From Microglena sp. YARC (Eukaryota; Chlorophyta; Chlorophyceae; Chlamydomonadales; Chlamydomonadaceae), in NCBI GenBank assembly GCA_022414725.1, contig CM039463.1, positions 37,222,360-37,286,359 of the forward strand: a DNA stretch of 64,000 bases. The letters are read 5' to 3'. The notes under the pieces are model-generated. The model had not been told where the DNA came from. It was given only the letters and a program-made list of their open reading frames with translations, and did no database searches. Of the stretch, positions 1 to 11,736 are shown one piece after another (the first letter of the stretch is position 1; the number at the start of each line of letters is the position of its first letter). The position numbers and the translations under genes were made by a program.

Positions 1-267
1 AGGGCCAGGGCGAACTCTAGCTACAGCAGGGCATTGTGGCTGGCTGCCAAGGCAGGTCACACAAATGTCTGCAAGTTGCTCGTGGATCCAGCAGTGGCTG
101 GACTCAAGTACAGGGCCAGGGCGAACTCTAGCGACAGCAGGGCCTTAGGGGCGGCTTCGAATGCCGGTCACGCAGATGTCTGCAAGCTGCTGATGGATCC
201 AGCAGTGGCTGGACTCAAGTACAGGGCCCGGGCGAACGCTAGCGATAGCTGGGTCTTGCCACAGTAG
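1..267 (+). CDS. C-terminal fragment of an F-box/ankyrin-repeat protein (cut by window edge)
   Basis: The frame is open from base 1 to a TAG at 265-267 and encodes two ankyrin repeats of the 37-residue type found all through the first 21 kb (core GHADVCKLLMDP, with the preceding helix ALWLAAKAG). It ends in VLPQ, matching the family's tail, which in other copies reads SSWVLPP. The start and F-box lie outside the window. The same array continues on the right, so the family extends beyond this edge. A role in binding a host target for ubiquitination is inferred from complete relatives nearby. Confidence 0.85.
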   Translation, partial: RARANSSYSRALWLAAKAGHTNVCKLLVDPAVAGLKYRARANSSDSRALGAASNAGHADVCKLLMDPAVAGLKYRARANASDSWVLPQ

Positions 268-463
268 AGCAAGTATTTATCCACTCTCCTCAAACTTTAC
301 ATAAATGTGTATTCTGTTTGCTCAAGCGAAAATATATATTCCACATGTACACTCGACGGAATACTAAAATGAAACCGGAGTGTACGGTACACCTTGCGGT
401 GTAACCTAATGTTGTCGCGACCACCGGAGGGGGACCGAGTGGTGTCTACAACAATACGAGTTT

Positions 464-1839
464 TTATTCATCAACAACAACAGAGCTGCTGTGGGCAAAT
501 GGAAGAGGTCGTCCTAGACCCATCAATTCCATGCAGTGTTGCGATTGTGAGAGCAGAAGAGCGATCCCGGTCCGAACACGTAAATGCATGTTTCTGGAGA
601 GAATCGCAGTCCTCGTACCTCTTGGGTACCGCTCGATCGATTTTTGAGAATCGACAAGGGAAGTGGCGAAGCCACCCCTCCTGTGCTTCTCTTGTGCGCC
701 TTTACGTTTATTGTACAACCTACCCCTAAGTGGTCGCAATCAGCGACCTTTGGCATCGTTTTCGATTTAAGTGTGACCAAAACGTTCACACCCAACCTAA
801 GATTCACGTCTGCTGAAGACAAAACACTTGGGATCTTGTAAACACGTTCTTTTCTTTAGACCCCTCCCACGACATAAGAGTCGTTTTGAACTCATGCTGT
901 CACATAAACGTCTTTTGAAAATTCTAGTTTACACGATGCAACATGGCCCCAGTGGGAACTGCAACTCTCCAGGTCCGCAGTTAGGCTTCAGTTTCGTGAT
1001 GGCAGATCCGTAGGCCATCGCAAACGAGTCTTCATACCAGGAAGTCTGGATTCATCATGCACCGCTTTGATACCTGTACGCCCAGAAAGAGTCTTTGACC
1101 TTTCGTTTTCCGATCGTAACGGAATCTTCCCTGAAGTTGAAAGCACGGGATTCTCGGCGTCGCAAGCGTGAAGGACTCACTCGTCAGAAAACTTAGCGTA
1201 ATTTGACAAGTACGCGGATAAGATCTTATCCGTCCTCGATTGTACTCAATTGAACTCCATTTTCACGCAGAGACTCCCACATAGGAATCATGTCAGCAAA
1301 ACGCATGGGTTCCTTCTGCCTTGTCTGCTTCTGATACCCGACTTGTGTTAAAATGCACCACGTGTCAGCTTCCATGTCTTATTTTTAAATACGGTTACCG
1401 TAGCGATGTTGCCCCGAAGACCTGGTCCACACCCAGGACGACGATACCCATATCGGGCAATATCGTTTTAAGTGAGCCGTCGCTGCGATCTTGATACCTT
1501 CTTCTTTACGAGGCTTCTTACAGAAGTCTTCTTCAAATCTGGAGACAAGGACCTGTGCTGTACTGCAATGCTCAAGTTAGAGACTCCGTCAGTACAGATG
1601 CTTGCAGTCGAACAACCCACCCATTCTTTCGACAGGTGGTTTTCTGAAGAAGGCACCTGCGACTGTTTTTCGGGCGTTCACAAGTCGTGTCATTGACCCC
1701 TTCATGTCTGTACTCGGTCAGTAGCCTTGATATCCTTAACACATCATCGTTACTGCTTCAGGACCGACTTGTATGCATCCCATTCACCAGACCACATCGA
1801 TTTTTTCTTCTCTGTGCAATCTGGGGCAACATGTAAGCC
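464..1839 (-). pseudogene. Fanzor (TnpB-like nuclease) fragment, left arm
   Basis: Read on the minus strand, this arm matches the Fanzor at 52.77-55.15 kb from roughly its middle to its C-terminus. The stop lies at 464-466, after the family tail HSSSVVVDE. Recognisable pieces include the zone before RuvC-I, a GYGSA-like region and the C-terminal segment before the RuvC-III block, split over several frames by insertions and deletions. No intact nuclease can be made from it. At the site where the 53-kb copy has an in-frame TAA, this arm reads TAC, which is useful for judging that stop. Confidence 0.75.
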
Positions 1840-3194
1840 GGCTTTACATGTTCCCACTTTGCACAGAAAGCTCAACGATGTTCCTGGTGATGGGATGCAT
1901 TACAAGTGGTCCTGAAGCAGTACGATGGGTCTTCAAGGTCAAGGCTACTGACGAGTACAGACATGCACCCGGGTTTGGACATTGTGAAGATGCCCGGAAA
2001 AACATCCATTCCTCCAACCGTGTCTTCAAAAACCCACCTGTCAAAATGTCCATGGGTCTTCGACTGCAGGCATCTGTACTGACGAGTCTCTTTGAGCATG
2101 CAGTACAGCAAGAAGTACAGGTCCTAACTTCTCAGATTTGAAGAAGACCCGTAAGAAGCTCGTAAAGAAGAAGGTATCAATGTTTTGGACTCGCCCAGAA
2201 GAAAAATACGACGGCTCACTTAAAACGATATTGCCCGATATGAATCGTCGTCCTGGTGTGTGGACCAGGACGGAGCCATCGCTACGGGGCATAACGTATT
2301 TGGCAGACGATAAATAAAGACATGGAAGCTGACACGTGGTGGCATTTTACCACAAGTCGGGTATCAAGAAGCAGACAAGCAGAAGGAACTGCGTTTTGCT
2401 GACATGATTCCTATGTGGAGTCTCTGCGTGAAACAATGGAGCAGCTTGAGAAATCGAGGACGGATAAGATATCCGCGTACTTGTCAAATTACGCTAAGTT
2501 TTCTGACGAGTGGTGGAGATTGCTTTGCGACGCCGAGAATCCCGTGACCAATCTTGCAGCGTTACATCGGAAAACAAAGGTCAAAGACTCTTTCTGGTAA
2601 TCAGCGGTTGCATGATGAAAGAACTTCCTGTATGAAGGTTTGCGTGGGCCTACGGATCTGCCATCACGAAACTGAAGCCTACTGACCTGGAGAAGTTGCA
2701 GTTCCACTGGGGCCATGTTCGCATCGTGTAAAAGAATTTTCAAAGAGACGTTTTCCTGTGACAGATGAGTTCAAAACGACTCTTATGTCGTGGGAGACGG
2801 GTAAAGAAAAAGAAACGTGTTTACAAGACCCAAGTGTTTGTTCAGCAGACGTGAAATCTTTAGGTTGGGTGGTGAACGTTTGGTCACACTAAATCGAAAC
2901 GATGCCAAGGCTCGCTGATTGCGACCACTAGTCGGGTAAGGTTGTACAATATAACGTAAAGGCGCAAAGAGAAGCACAGGAGGGGTGGCTTCGCACTTCC
3001 CTTGTCGATCTCAAAAATCCCGATCGAGGTCCCAGAGGTACGAGGACTGCGTTCTCTCCAAGGAAACATGCATTTACTCGGACCGGATCGCTCTTCTGCT
3101 CGATCACAATCGCAAGCTGCACTGCAATGGAATTGATGGGTCTAGGACGACCTCTTCCATTTGCCACAGCAGCTCTGTTGTTGTTGATGAATAA
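1840..3194 (+). pseudogene. Fanzor fragment, right arm (inverted copy)
   Basis: This is the mirror image of the left arm, here on the plus strand, ending with the same tail and a TAA just after 3190. A stretch near 2415-2600 keeps the segment leading to KISAYLSNYAKFSDEWWRL, which is also present in the Fanzor at 53.4-53.6 kb. Frameshifts occur every 100-200 bases. Like the left arm, it reads TAC at the position of the TAA in the other copy (near 2565). It is not functional as written. Confidence 0.75.
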
Positions 3195-3313
3195 AAAACT
3201 CGTATTGTTGTAGACACCAACTCGGTCCCCCTCCGGTGGTCGCGAAAATGATTAGGTTACACCGCAAGGTGTACCGTACACTCCGGTTTCATTTTAGTAT
3301 TCCGTCGAGTGTA

Positions 3314-3703
3314 TATCTTTACAGTCCTGAATGTTTCTCTCATGAAGACAATATCTGTTGTATTGACAAGATCGGTTACAAAACTTGATGAAACTTGTCA
3401 ATTTGCACCAGTAAATTTGTTCCTGCCTCCCGGATGGATTTTGACTGGTTTCGGAGCCTTGTCTGGTCGGAATCGCAATTCGAGGAGAGCTAAATCTCAG
3501 GTTGGCGAGTGAGTGAGTCGTTCGTACGGCTCTAACTTCTGCTTGGAAAATTCAAAAAAATCGCCGGGAGACAGGAACACCCATTCTGTACCGCTTGCAG
3601 ATACCGCCAGGCAAGTGCAACCAAGGGTTTATAGGGTTTATCCCAACTCAGTATTTATTTATACCATCCTGTGCGCTTGTTTGTACACACTTGTTCATCG
3701 AAC
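3314..3703 (+). promoter_or_regulatory. Spacer with IS630 remnant and shared upstream module of the ankyrin family
   Basis: 3314-3400 resembles the 3' end of IS630-type transposase copies found elsewhere in the window. 3420-3600 is a dispersed module (TGGTTTCGGAGCC, then CGCCGGGAG and CAGGAACACCCATT) that recurs before several ankyrin genes and before Rpb3/11. 3601-3703 is the putative promoter: CGCCAGGCAAGTGCAACC, two GGGTTTATAG-like decamers, then a TATTTATTTATACC stretch about 50 bases before the ATG at 3704. Promoter function is inferred from conservation ahead of most family members. Confidence 0.55.
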
Positions 3704-5315
3704 ATGCATTCGCACACGCGATCATTCCTAACGTCGTTTCCCCATGACATTCTTGATCGTATTGCCCTATTATCTTCCAATCCAAAGATTGTATTAGTGT
3801 GTAAAACTCTGCACGACAGATTTTCTGGATGGCCCCTTACCGGACTGATCCAACAACCACAGCGAGTTGGAGAGATGATGGCGAAAGGGGGGCGTGCCGA
3901 CCTTCTAGCAGTATGCTTGGTGTCCAATCCTCTTGTACAGGTTAAGGGCCCCCTACAATTGAGGGCGAACCAAAATGAAAACAAGCTTCTCTATGTGGCT
4001 GCCAAGGCAGGTCACGCAGAATGTCTGCAAGCTTCTGATGGATCCAGAGGTGGCTGGAATTGAGTTCAGGGCCAGGGCGAACCATATGAACAGCTGGGCC
4101 TTGCGTGAGGCTGCCTATGGAGGTCACGCAGATGTTTGCAAGCTGCTGATGGATCCAGAGGTGGCTGGAGTTGAGTTCAGGGCCAGGGCGAACTCTAAGA
4201 GACAGCTGGGTATTGCGTCTGGCTGCCAAGGCAGGTCACGCAGATGTCTGCAAGCTTCTGATGGATCCAGATGTTGGCTGGAATTGAGTTCAGGGCCAGG
4301 GCGAACGCTAGCGACTGCTGGGCATTGCGTGATGCTGCCAGTGAGAGCGTCACGCAGATGTCTGCAAGCTGCTGATGGATCCAGCGGTGGCTGGACTCGA
4401 GTACAGGGCCAGGGCGAACTATAGCGACAGCTGGGCCTTGTGGGAGGCTGCAAAAGAAGGTCACGCAGATGTATGCAAGCTGCTCATGGATCCAGCGGTG
4501 GCTGGACTTGAGTTCAGGGCCCGGGCGAACTCTAGCGACAGCTGGGCCTTGTGGGAGGCTGCAATGCAGGTCACTCATGTCCTGCAAGCCTGCTGATGGA
4601 TTCCAGAGGTGGCTGGACTTGAGTTCAGGGCTCTGGCGAACTCTAGCGCCAGCAGGGCATTGGGGAACGGCTGCCAGTGAAGGTCACGCAGATGTCTGCA
4701 AGCTGCTGATGGATCCAGCGGTGGCTGGACTTTGAGTACAGGGCCAGGGCTAATCTCTAGCGACAGCTGGGGCATTGTGGGGCGGCTGCCAAGGCAGGTC
4801 AAGCAGATGTCTGCAAGCTGCCTGATGGATCCAAGAGGTTGCTGGAATTGAGTTTAGGGCCCGGGCGAAATCTAGCGACAGCAGGGCATTGTGGGCGGCT
4901 GCCAAGGCAGGTTTCACGCCGATGTCTGCAAGCTGCTGATGGATCCAGAGGTGACTGGAATTGAGTTAAGGGCCAGGGCGAACTCCGACAACAGCAGGGG
5001 CCTTGAGGGCGGCTGCCAAGGAAGGTCACGCAGATGTCTGCAAGCTGCTCATGGATCCAGCGGTGACTGGAATTGAGTTCAGGGCCCGGGCGAACTCTGT
5101 CGTCAGCAGGGCCTTGAGGGCGCTTGCCAAGGCAGGTCACGCAGATGTCTGCAAGCTGCTCATGTGATCCGGAGGTGGCTGGAATTGAGTACAGGGCCCG
5201 GGCTAACTCTAGAGACAGCTGGGCCTTGTGGGAGGCTGCCAAGGCAGGGTCACGCAGATGTCTGCAGCTGCTCGTGGATCCGACTGTAGACTTTCAGGCT
5301 ACTTTGAAGATGTAA
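3704..5315 (+). pseudogene. F-box/ankyrin-repeat gene, copy 1, frameshifted
   Basis: It starts MHSHTRS and has the family's F-box-like N-terminus (FPHDILDRIALLSSNPK, then VCKTLH), followed by the conserved linker GEMMAKGGRADLLAVCLVSN and about a dozen 111-bp ankyrin units. The frame first breaks near 4020 and changes repeatedly afterwards. The expected tail is missing: the last repeat runs into IS630-like sequence near 5290. The intact relatives at 15.9-21.5 kb show what it was. The alternative to decay is a poorly corrected assembly, because breaks are as common here as in the non-coding palindrome next door. Confidence 0.75.
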
Positions 5316-5665
5316 AACTTTGATGAAACTTGAATTCCTTAATGTAAGAGAAGTAAAGAAATTTGCACCAGTACATTTGTTCCTGCCTCCCGGAGGGATT
5401 TTGACTGGTTTCGGAGCCTGGTCTGGTCGGAATCGCAATTCCGCGGAGATATAAATATCTATTTGGCGAGTGAGTGAGTCGTTCGTACGGCTCTAACTTC
5501 TGCTTGGAAAAATCAAAAAAAATCGCCGGGAGACAGGAACACCCATTATGTACCGCTTTCAGATACCGCCAGGCAAGTGCAACCAAGGGTTTATAGGGTT
5601 TATCCCAACTCATTGTTTATTTATACCATCCTGTGCGCTTGTTTGAACACACATGTTCATCGAAC
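5316..5665 (+). promoter_or_regulatory. Spacer: IS630 scrap, dispersed module, ankyrin promoter module
   Basis: The order repeats that of 3314-3703: a short IS630 3'-end scrap, the TGGTTTCGGAGCC module at about 5408, CGCCGGGAG and CAGGAACACCCATT near 5525-5550, then CGCCAGGCAAGTGCAACC, two GGGTTTATAG-like decamers and ATTTATTTATACC. An ATG follows at 5666. No convincing gene lies in this stretch. Confidence 0.5.
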
Positions 5666-8103
5666 ATGCATTCGCCCACGCGATCATTCCTAACGTCGGT
5701 TCCCCCATGACACATTCTTGATCGTATTGCCCTATTCTCTTTCCAACCCCAAGATTGTATTAGTGTGTAAAACTCTGTGCAACAGATTTTCAGGATGGCC
5801 CCTTACCTCCCGAACCTGATCCAACCACCACAGCGAGTTGGAGAGATGATGGCGAAAGGAGGGCGCGCCGACCTTCTAGAGCAGTATGCTTGGTGTCCAA
5901 TCCTCTTGTACAGGTTAATGGCGTACAATTGAGGGCGAACCAACAATGAAAACAAGCTTCTCTATGTGGCTGCCATGGCAGGTCACGCAGATGTCTGCAA
6001 GTTGCTGATGGATCCCAGCGGTGGCTGGACTTGAGTACAGGGCGCGTGGCGAACTCTAGCAACAGCAGGGCCTTGTTGGATACTGCCAGTGAAGGTCACG
6101 CAGAAGCGAATGTGCTGCAAGCTGCTCATGGATCCAGAGGTGGCTGGACTTGAGTTCAGGGCCAAGGGCGAATTCTAGAGACAGCCCAGGGCATTGTGAA
6201 AACTATCTGGTGATGGCGGCTGCCAAGGCAGGTCACGCAGATGTCTGCAGCTGCTGATGATCCAGATGTGGCTGGAAATTCAACACGATTTCTCCACGTT
6301 CAGGGCCCTGGCGAACTCTAATGTAACGACAGCAGCTGATTGTGGGCGGCTGCCAAGGAAGGTCACGCAGATGTCTGCAAACGCTGCTCATGGATCTGAA
6401 GTCAGAAAGGATGTGGCTGGAATTGAGTATAGGGCCAAGCCAAACTTCCTAGCGTCCAGCCAAATCTTTCTACAGCTGTTCGCCTTGAACGAGCGGCTGC
6501 CAAGGCCCGTCCAGGTCACGCAGATGTCTGCAAGCGCCCACGACCGCTGCTCATGGATCCAGAGCCACCAGTGGCTGGAGACTTGAGTTCAGGGCCCAAG
6601 CGAACTCTAGCGACAGCTGGGCATTGTTGGTGGCTGCCAAGGCAGCAAGAAGATGTCTGCATGTTCTGCTAGCTTGTTGATGGATCCAGTTACGTGGCTG
6701 TGGACTTGAGTTTCAGGGCCGTGGCGAACTCTAACGACAGTGGGCTTTGCGTGATGCGGCAAAGGAAGGTCCACGCAAATGTCTGCAAGCTGCTGATGGA
6801 TCCAGTGGTGGCTGGACTTGAGTTCAGGCCAGGGCGAATTCTAGAGACAGCAGGGCATTGTGGCTGTCTGCCAATGCAGGACATGCAGATGTTCTGCAGG
6901 CTGCTGATGGATCCAGAGGTTTGGCTGGACTTGAGTTCAGGTCCTTGGCGAATTATAGCGACAGCTGGGCATTGTGTCTGGCTGCCCATGCAGGTCACGC
7001 CAGATGTCTGCAAGCTGCTGATGATCCAGCGGTGGCTGGAGTTCAGTTCAGGGCCACGGCGAATTCTAGGAGACAGCAGGGCATTGTGGGCGGCTGCCCC
7101 AAGAAGGTAACGCAGATGTATGCAAGCTGCTGATGGATCCAGCAAGTGGCTGGAGTTCAGTTCAGGGCCAGGGCGAACTCTATCGACAGCAGGGGCCTTG
7201 GTGGCGGCTGCCAAGGCAGGTCACGCAGATGTCTGCAAGCTGCTCATGGCATCCAGAGGTGGCTGGAGTTTGAGTTAAGGCCCGGGCGAACTCTAACGAC
7301 AGCAGAGCCTTGTGGGCGCTGCCAAGGAAGGTCACGCAGATGTCTGCAAGCTGCTCATGGATCCAGATGTGGCTGGACTTGAGTACAGGGCAAGGCGAAC
7401 CATATCAATAGCATGGCCTTGTGGGCGGCGGCCAAGGCAGGTCACGCAGATGTCTGCAAGCTGCTCATGGATCCAAGGTGGCTGGAGTTGAGTCAGGTCC
7501 CGGGCAAACTCTAGAAACAGCAGGTCATTGGGGGCAGCTGCCAAGGAAGTAACGCAGATGTCTGCAAGCTGCTGATGGATCCAGAGGCGGCTGGACCCGA
7601 GTTTACAGCGGCCCTTGCGAACCTATAGCGAAAGCAGGGCCTTGTGTGAGGCTTCCAAGGAAGGTCACTCAGATGTTCTGCAAGCTGCTCATGATCCAAT
7701 TCTGTGGCTGGAATTGAGTTCAGGCCAGGGCGAACCATATCAATAGCAGGGCCTTGTGTGAGCTTCCAAGCAGGTCACGCAGATGTCTGCAAGCTGCTGA
7801 TGGATCCAGAGGTGGCTGGACTTGAGTACAGGGCCCGGTGCGAAACGCTAGCGACAGCGTGGGCCTTGTGTGAGGCTTCCAAGGCAGGTCACGCAGATGT
7901 AATGCAAGCTGCTGATGGATCCAGCGGTCTGGCTGGACTTGAGTTCAGGGCCCGGCGCGAACACTCTGTCACCAGCAGGGCATTGGGGGCGGCTGCAAAT
8001 GCCGGTCACGCCGATGTCTGCAAGCTGCTGATGGATCCAGAGGCGGCGGCCCCGAGTACAGGGCCATTGTGAATCTTGACAGCAGCTGGTCTTGCCACAG
8101 TAG
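5666..8103 (+). pseudogene. F-box/ankyrin-repeat gene, copy 2, heavily broken
   Basis: The N-terminus (MHSPTRS) and F-box region are recognisable but frameshifted almost at once. About 20 ankyrin units follow, most with at least one inserted or deleted base, some with insertions of several bases inside otherwise normal units. The family tail with TAG is at 8101-8103. It has the highest density of indels of any copy. Insertions fall in conserved and variable parts of the repeat alike, which fits either a long-dead gene or raw long-read errors. Confidence 0.75.
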
Positions 8104-8410
8104 AGCAAGTATTTATCCACTCTCCTCAAAACTTTGCAGCAATGTGTACGCGTGTACAACAATCGACCGTCTGTCCCAAGTTGTACATAGAGAATTGTAA
8201 TTGATTCAATATATTGTAACCGGTCTGAGTGTAACTTTCTTCCTTTGAAAATTCGAAATAATCGCCGGGATGCAGATACCGCCAGGCAGTGCCGCTTGCC
8301 GCTTGCATGCCAGGAAAGTGCAAAACCCAGGGTTTATAGGTTTAGGGTTATTCCAACTCAGTATTTATTATATACCATCCTGTGCGCTTTTGTATACATA
8401 CACATCGAAC
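8104..8410 (+). promoter_or_regulatory. Spacer and ankyrin-family promoter module
   Basis: The first part (about 8104-8240) has an AT-rich trailer shared with the sequence after other ankyrin genes (GAGCAAGTATTTATCCAC) and a short IS630-like scrap. From about 8245 come the CGCCGGGA module, AGATACCGCCAGGCAGTG, the GGTTTATAGG decamers and TATTTATTATATACC. The ATG of the next copy is at 8411. Confidence 0.5.
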
Positions 8411-11253
8411 ATGCAGTCGCACACGCGATTCATCGTTTATTCCTAACGTTTCCTCATGACATTCTTGATCGTATTGCCCTATTTCTCTTCCAACCCAAAC
8501 TATTGTATTAGTGTGTAAAACTCTGCACAACAGATTTTCAGGATGGCCCCTTACCGGACTATCCAACCACACATCGAAGTTGGAGAGATGATGGCGAAAG
8601 GGGGTCGCGCCGACCTTCTAGAAGTATGCTTGGTGTCCAATCCTCTTGTACAGGTTAAGGGGGGGCTACAATTGAGGGCGAACCAAAATGAAAACAAACT
8701 TCTCTATGTGGCTGCCAAGGAAGGTCACGCAGATGTCTGCAAGCTGCTCATGGATCCAGCGGTGGCTGGACTTGAGTACAGGGCAAGGGCGAACCATATC
8801 AATAGCATGGCCTTGTGGGCGGCGGCCAAGGCAGGTCACGCAGATGTCTGCAAGCTGCTCATGGATCCAGAGGTGGCTGGAGTTGAGTTCAGGGCCCAGG
8901 CGAACTCTAGAAACAGCAGGGCATTGGGGGCGGCTGCATATGAAGGTCACGCCGATGTCTGCAAGCTGCTGATGGATCCAGCGGTGGCTGGACTTGAGTT
9001 TAGGGCCCGGGCGAACTATAACGACAGCTGGGCCTTGCGTGAGGCTGCCAAGGCAGGTCACACAGATGTCTGCAAGCTGCTAATGGATCCAGAGGTGGCT
9101 GGAGTTGAGTACAGGGCCCAGGCGAACTCTAGCGACAGCGGGGCCTTGCGTGAGGCTGCCAAGGCAGGTCACGCAGATGTCTGCAAGCTGCTCATGGATC
9201 CAGAGGTGGCTGGAATTGAATTCAGAGCCCTGGCGAACTCTAGAGAAAGCAGGGCCTTGGGGGTGGCTGCACAGGCAGGTCACACAGATGTCTGCAAGCT
9301 GCTAATGGATCCAGAGGTGGTTGGACTTGAGTACAGGGCCAGGGCGAACTCTAGCGACAGCTGGGCCTTGCGTGAGGCTGCCAGGGCAGGTCACGCAGAT
9401 GTCTGCAAGCTGCTAATGGATCCAGAGGTGGCTGGACTTGAGTTCAGGCCCAGGCGAACTCTGTCAACAGCTGGGCCTTGTGGGCGGCTGCACAGGAAGG
9501 TCACACAGATGTCTGCAAGCTGCTGATGGATCCAGAGGTGGCTGGACTGAGTTCAGGTCCCGGGCGAACTCTATCGACAGCAGGGCCTTGTGGGCGGCTT
9601 GCCTATGAAGGTCACGCATATGTCTGCAAGCTGCTGATGGATCAAAGAGGTGGCTGGAATTGAGTTTTAGGGCCCTGGCAACTCTAGCAGGGCCTTGTGG
9701 GTGGCTGCCAAGGAAGGTCACGCAGATGTATGCAATCTGCTGATGGATCCAGAGGTAGCTGGACTTGAGTTCAGGGCCCAGGCGAACTATGCGACAGCAT
9801 GGCTTTGATGGCGGCTGCCAAGGAAGGTCACGCAGATGTATGCAAGCTGCTGATGGATCCAGATGTGCTGACTTGAGTACAGGGCCCGGGCGAACTCTAG
9901 CGACAGCAGGGCCTTGGGGCGGCTGCCAAGGCAGGACATGCAGATGTCTGCAAGCTGCTCATGGATCCAGAGGTGGCTGGACTTGAGTTCAGGGCCAGGG
10001 CGAACTCTAGCGACAGCTGGGCATTGTGGCTGGCTGCCAAGGAAGGTCACGCAGATGTCTGCAAGCTGCTGATGGATCCAGCAGTGGCTGGACTGAGTTC
10101 AGGGCCCTTGCGAACTCTAGCGACAACTGGGCCTTGCGTGAGGCTGCCAAGAAGGTCACGCAGATGTATGCAATCTGCTGATGGATCCAGCGGTGGCTGG
10201 AATTGAGTTCAGAGCCCGGGCGAATTCTATCGACAGCAGGGCCTTGGGGTCGGCGGCCAATGCAGGCCACTCAGATGTATGCAAGCTGCTCATGGATCCA
10301 GAGTGGCTGGACTTGAGTTCAGGGCCAGGGCGAACTCTAGCGACAGCTGGGCATTGTGGGCGGCTGCCAAAGAAGGCCATGCAGATGTCTGCAAGCTGCT
10401 GATGGATCCAGATGTGGCCGGACTCAAGTACAGGGCCAGGGCGAACCATATGAACAGCAGGGCCTTGAGGGAGGCTTCCAAGGCAGGTCACGAAGATGTC
10501 TGCGTGCTGCTGATGGATCCAAAGGTGGCTGGAATTGAGTTCAGGGCCCGGGCGAACTCTAGAGACACAGCAGGGCTTTGTGGGTGGCTGCCAAAGAAGG
10601 TCACGCAGATGTCTGCAAGTTGCTGATGGATACAGAGGTGGCTGGACTTGAGTATAGGGCCCGGGCGAACGCTAGCGACAGCTGGGCATTGCGTGAGGCT
10701 GCCAAGGCAGGTTACGCAGATGTCTGCAAGCTGCTCATGGATCCAGAGGTGGCTGGACTCGAGTACAGGGCCAGGCGAACACTTTCGACAAGCAGGGCCT
10801 TGGGGTCGGCTGCCAAAGAAGGTCCACGCAGATGTATGCAAGCTGCTCATGGATCCAGATGTGCTGGACTTAAGTATAGGGCCCGGGCGAACTCTAGCGA
10901 CAGCAGGGCCTTGGGAACGGCTGCGAAGGCCGGTCACACCGATGTCTGCTTGCTTTTGATGGATCCAGCGGTGGCTGGAATTGAGTTCAGGGCCCTGGCG
11001 AACTCTGTCAACAGCTGGGCCTTGCGTGAGGCCGCGAAGGCCGGTCACGCAGATGTCTGCAAGCTGCTGATGGATCCTGATGTGGCTGGAATTGAGTTTT
11101 AGGCCCGGGCAAACTCTGTCAACAGCTGGGCCTTGCGTGAGTCTGCGAAGGCGGTCACACCGATGTCTGCAAGCTGCTGATGGATCCAGCGGTGGCTGGC
11201 CCGAGTACAGGGCCATTGTGAATCTTGACAGCAGCTGGGTCTTGCCACCGTAG
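8411..11253 (+). pseudogene. F-box/ankyrin-repeat gene, copy 3, long and partly open
   Basis: The start MQSHTR at 8411 is followed by a frameshift within the F-box. The long open part is 8543-9526 (327 codons), holding the GEMMAKGGRADLL linker and about seven intact ankyrin repeats. Beyond 9440 the frame shifts many times until the family tail and TAG at 11251-11253. With about 25 repeats it is the longest copy, perhaps a fusion of two genes, since full genes have 11-14 repeats. Fewer breaks are seen in the 8.5-9.4 kb part than in copy 2. Confidence 0.75.
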
Positions 11254-11736
11254 AGCAAGTATTTATCCACTCTCCTCAAACTTTTCAGAAATGTGTTCAG
11301 TTTGATCAAGCGAAAATATCGCTGCGTGTTCCCAATAATTCCAGATGTAGCATAAATATTTGATTCTGAGGCAGGAACTCTTTGAAAATTATGTAACATA
11401 ATTCCCTTGTCCGAGTGTAAGCCACAACACATGTTTGAACTCATCGTCTTGTTGCCCCCAACTGCATGCCCACCTGGTGTGTGTATGCAGCTCAGGAGGG
11501 GAACTAATCGGCGTTCCTTCCTCCCGGACGATTTTGACTGGTTGCTAAACATGGTATGGAGCGGAATTGTGATTCCTGCTTTGAAAAATTCAAAAAAATA
11601 TCCAGGAGTAGGAACACCCATTCTGCACCGCTTGCATGCCATGAAAGTGCAACCAGGGTTTATAGGTTTATTCCAACTCAGTATTTATTATACCATCCTG
11701 TGCAATTTCATGCATTGCATTGTACATGCATCGAAC
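11254..11736 (+). promoter_or_regulatory. Spacer and ankyrin-family promoter module
   Basis: 11254-11560 carries the shared trailer, a segment ending ATTATGTAACATAATTCC (similar to one at about 15545), and no convincing gene. From 11530 the dispersed module resumes (CCCGGACGATTTTGACTGG), followed by GGAACACCCATTCTGCACCG, GGGTTTATAGG and TATTTATTATACC. The ATG at 11737 begins MKSSFPLLTCPHDILDRI. Confidence 0.5.

Larger units (their letters stand above)
348..3313. mobile_element. Palindromic decayed Fanzor transposon with matching terminal inverted repeats
   Basis: The left end begins TACACTCGACGGAATACT and the right end is its reverse complement, finishing at 3313. The matching continues inward for the whole element: 348-1839 and 1840-3313 are inverted copies of one another, centred on the short palindrome around GCCGGC at 1837-1842. 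Each arm matches the C-terminal two-thirds of the Fanzor element at 52.65-55.49 kb. Both arms carry many small indels, so no complete reading frame survives. It sits between two ankyrin genes. A head-to-head duplication is the simplest origin; an assembly foldback (chimeric inverted read) is the main alternative. Confidence 0.85.
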
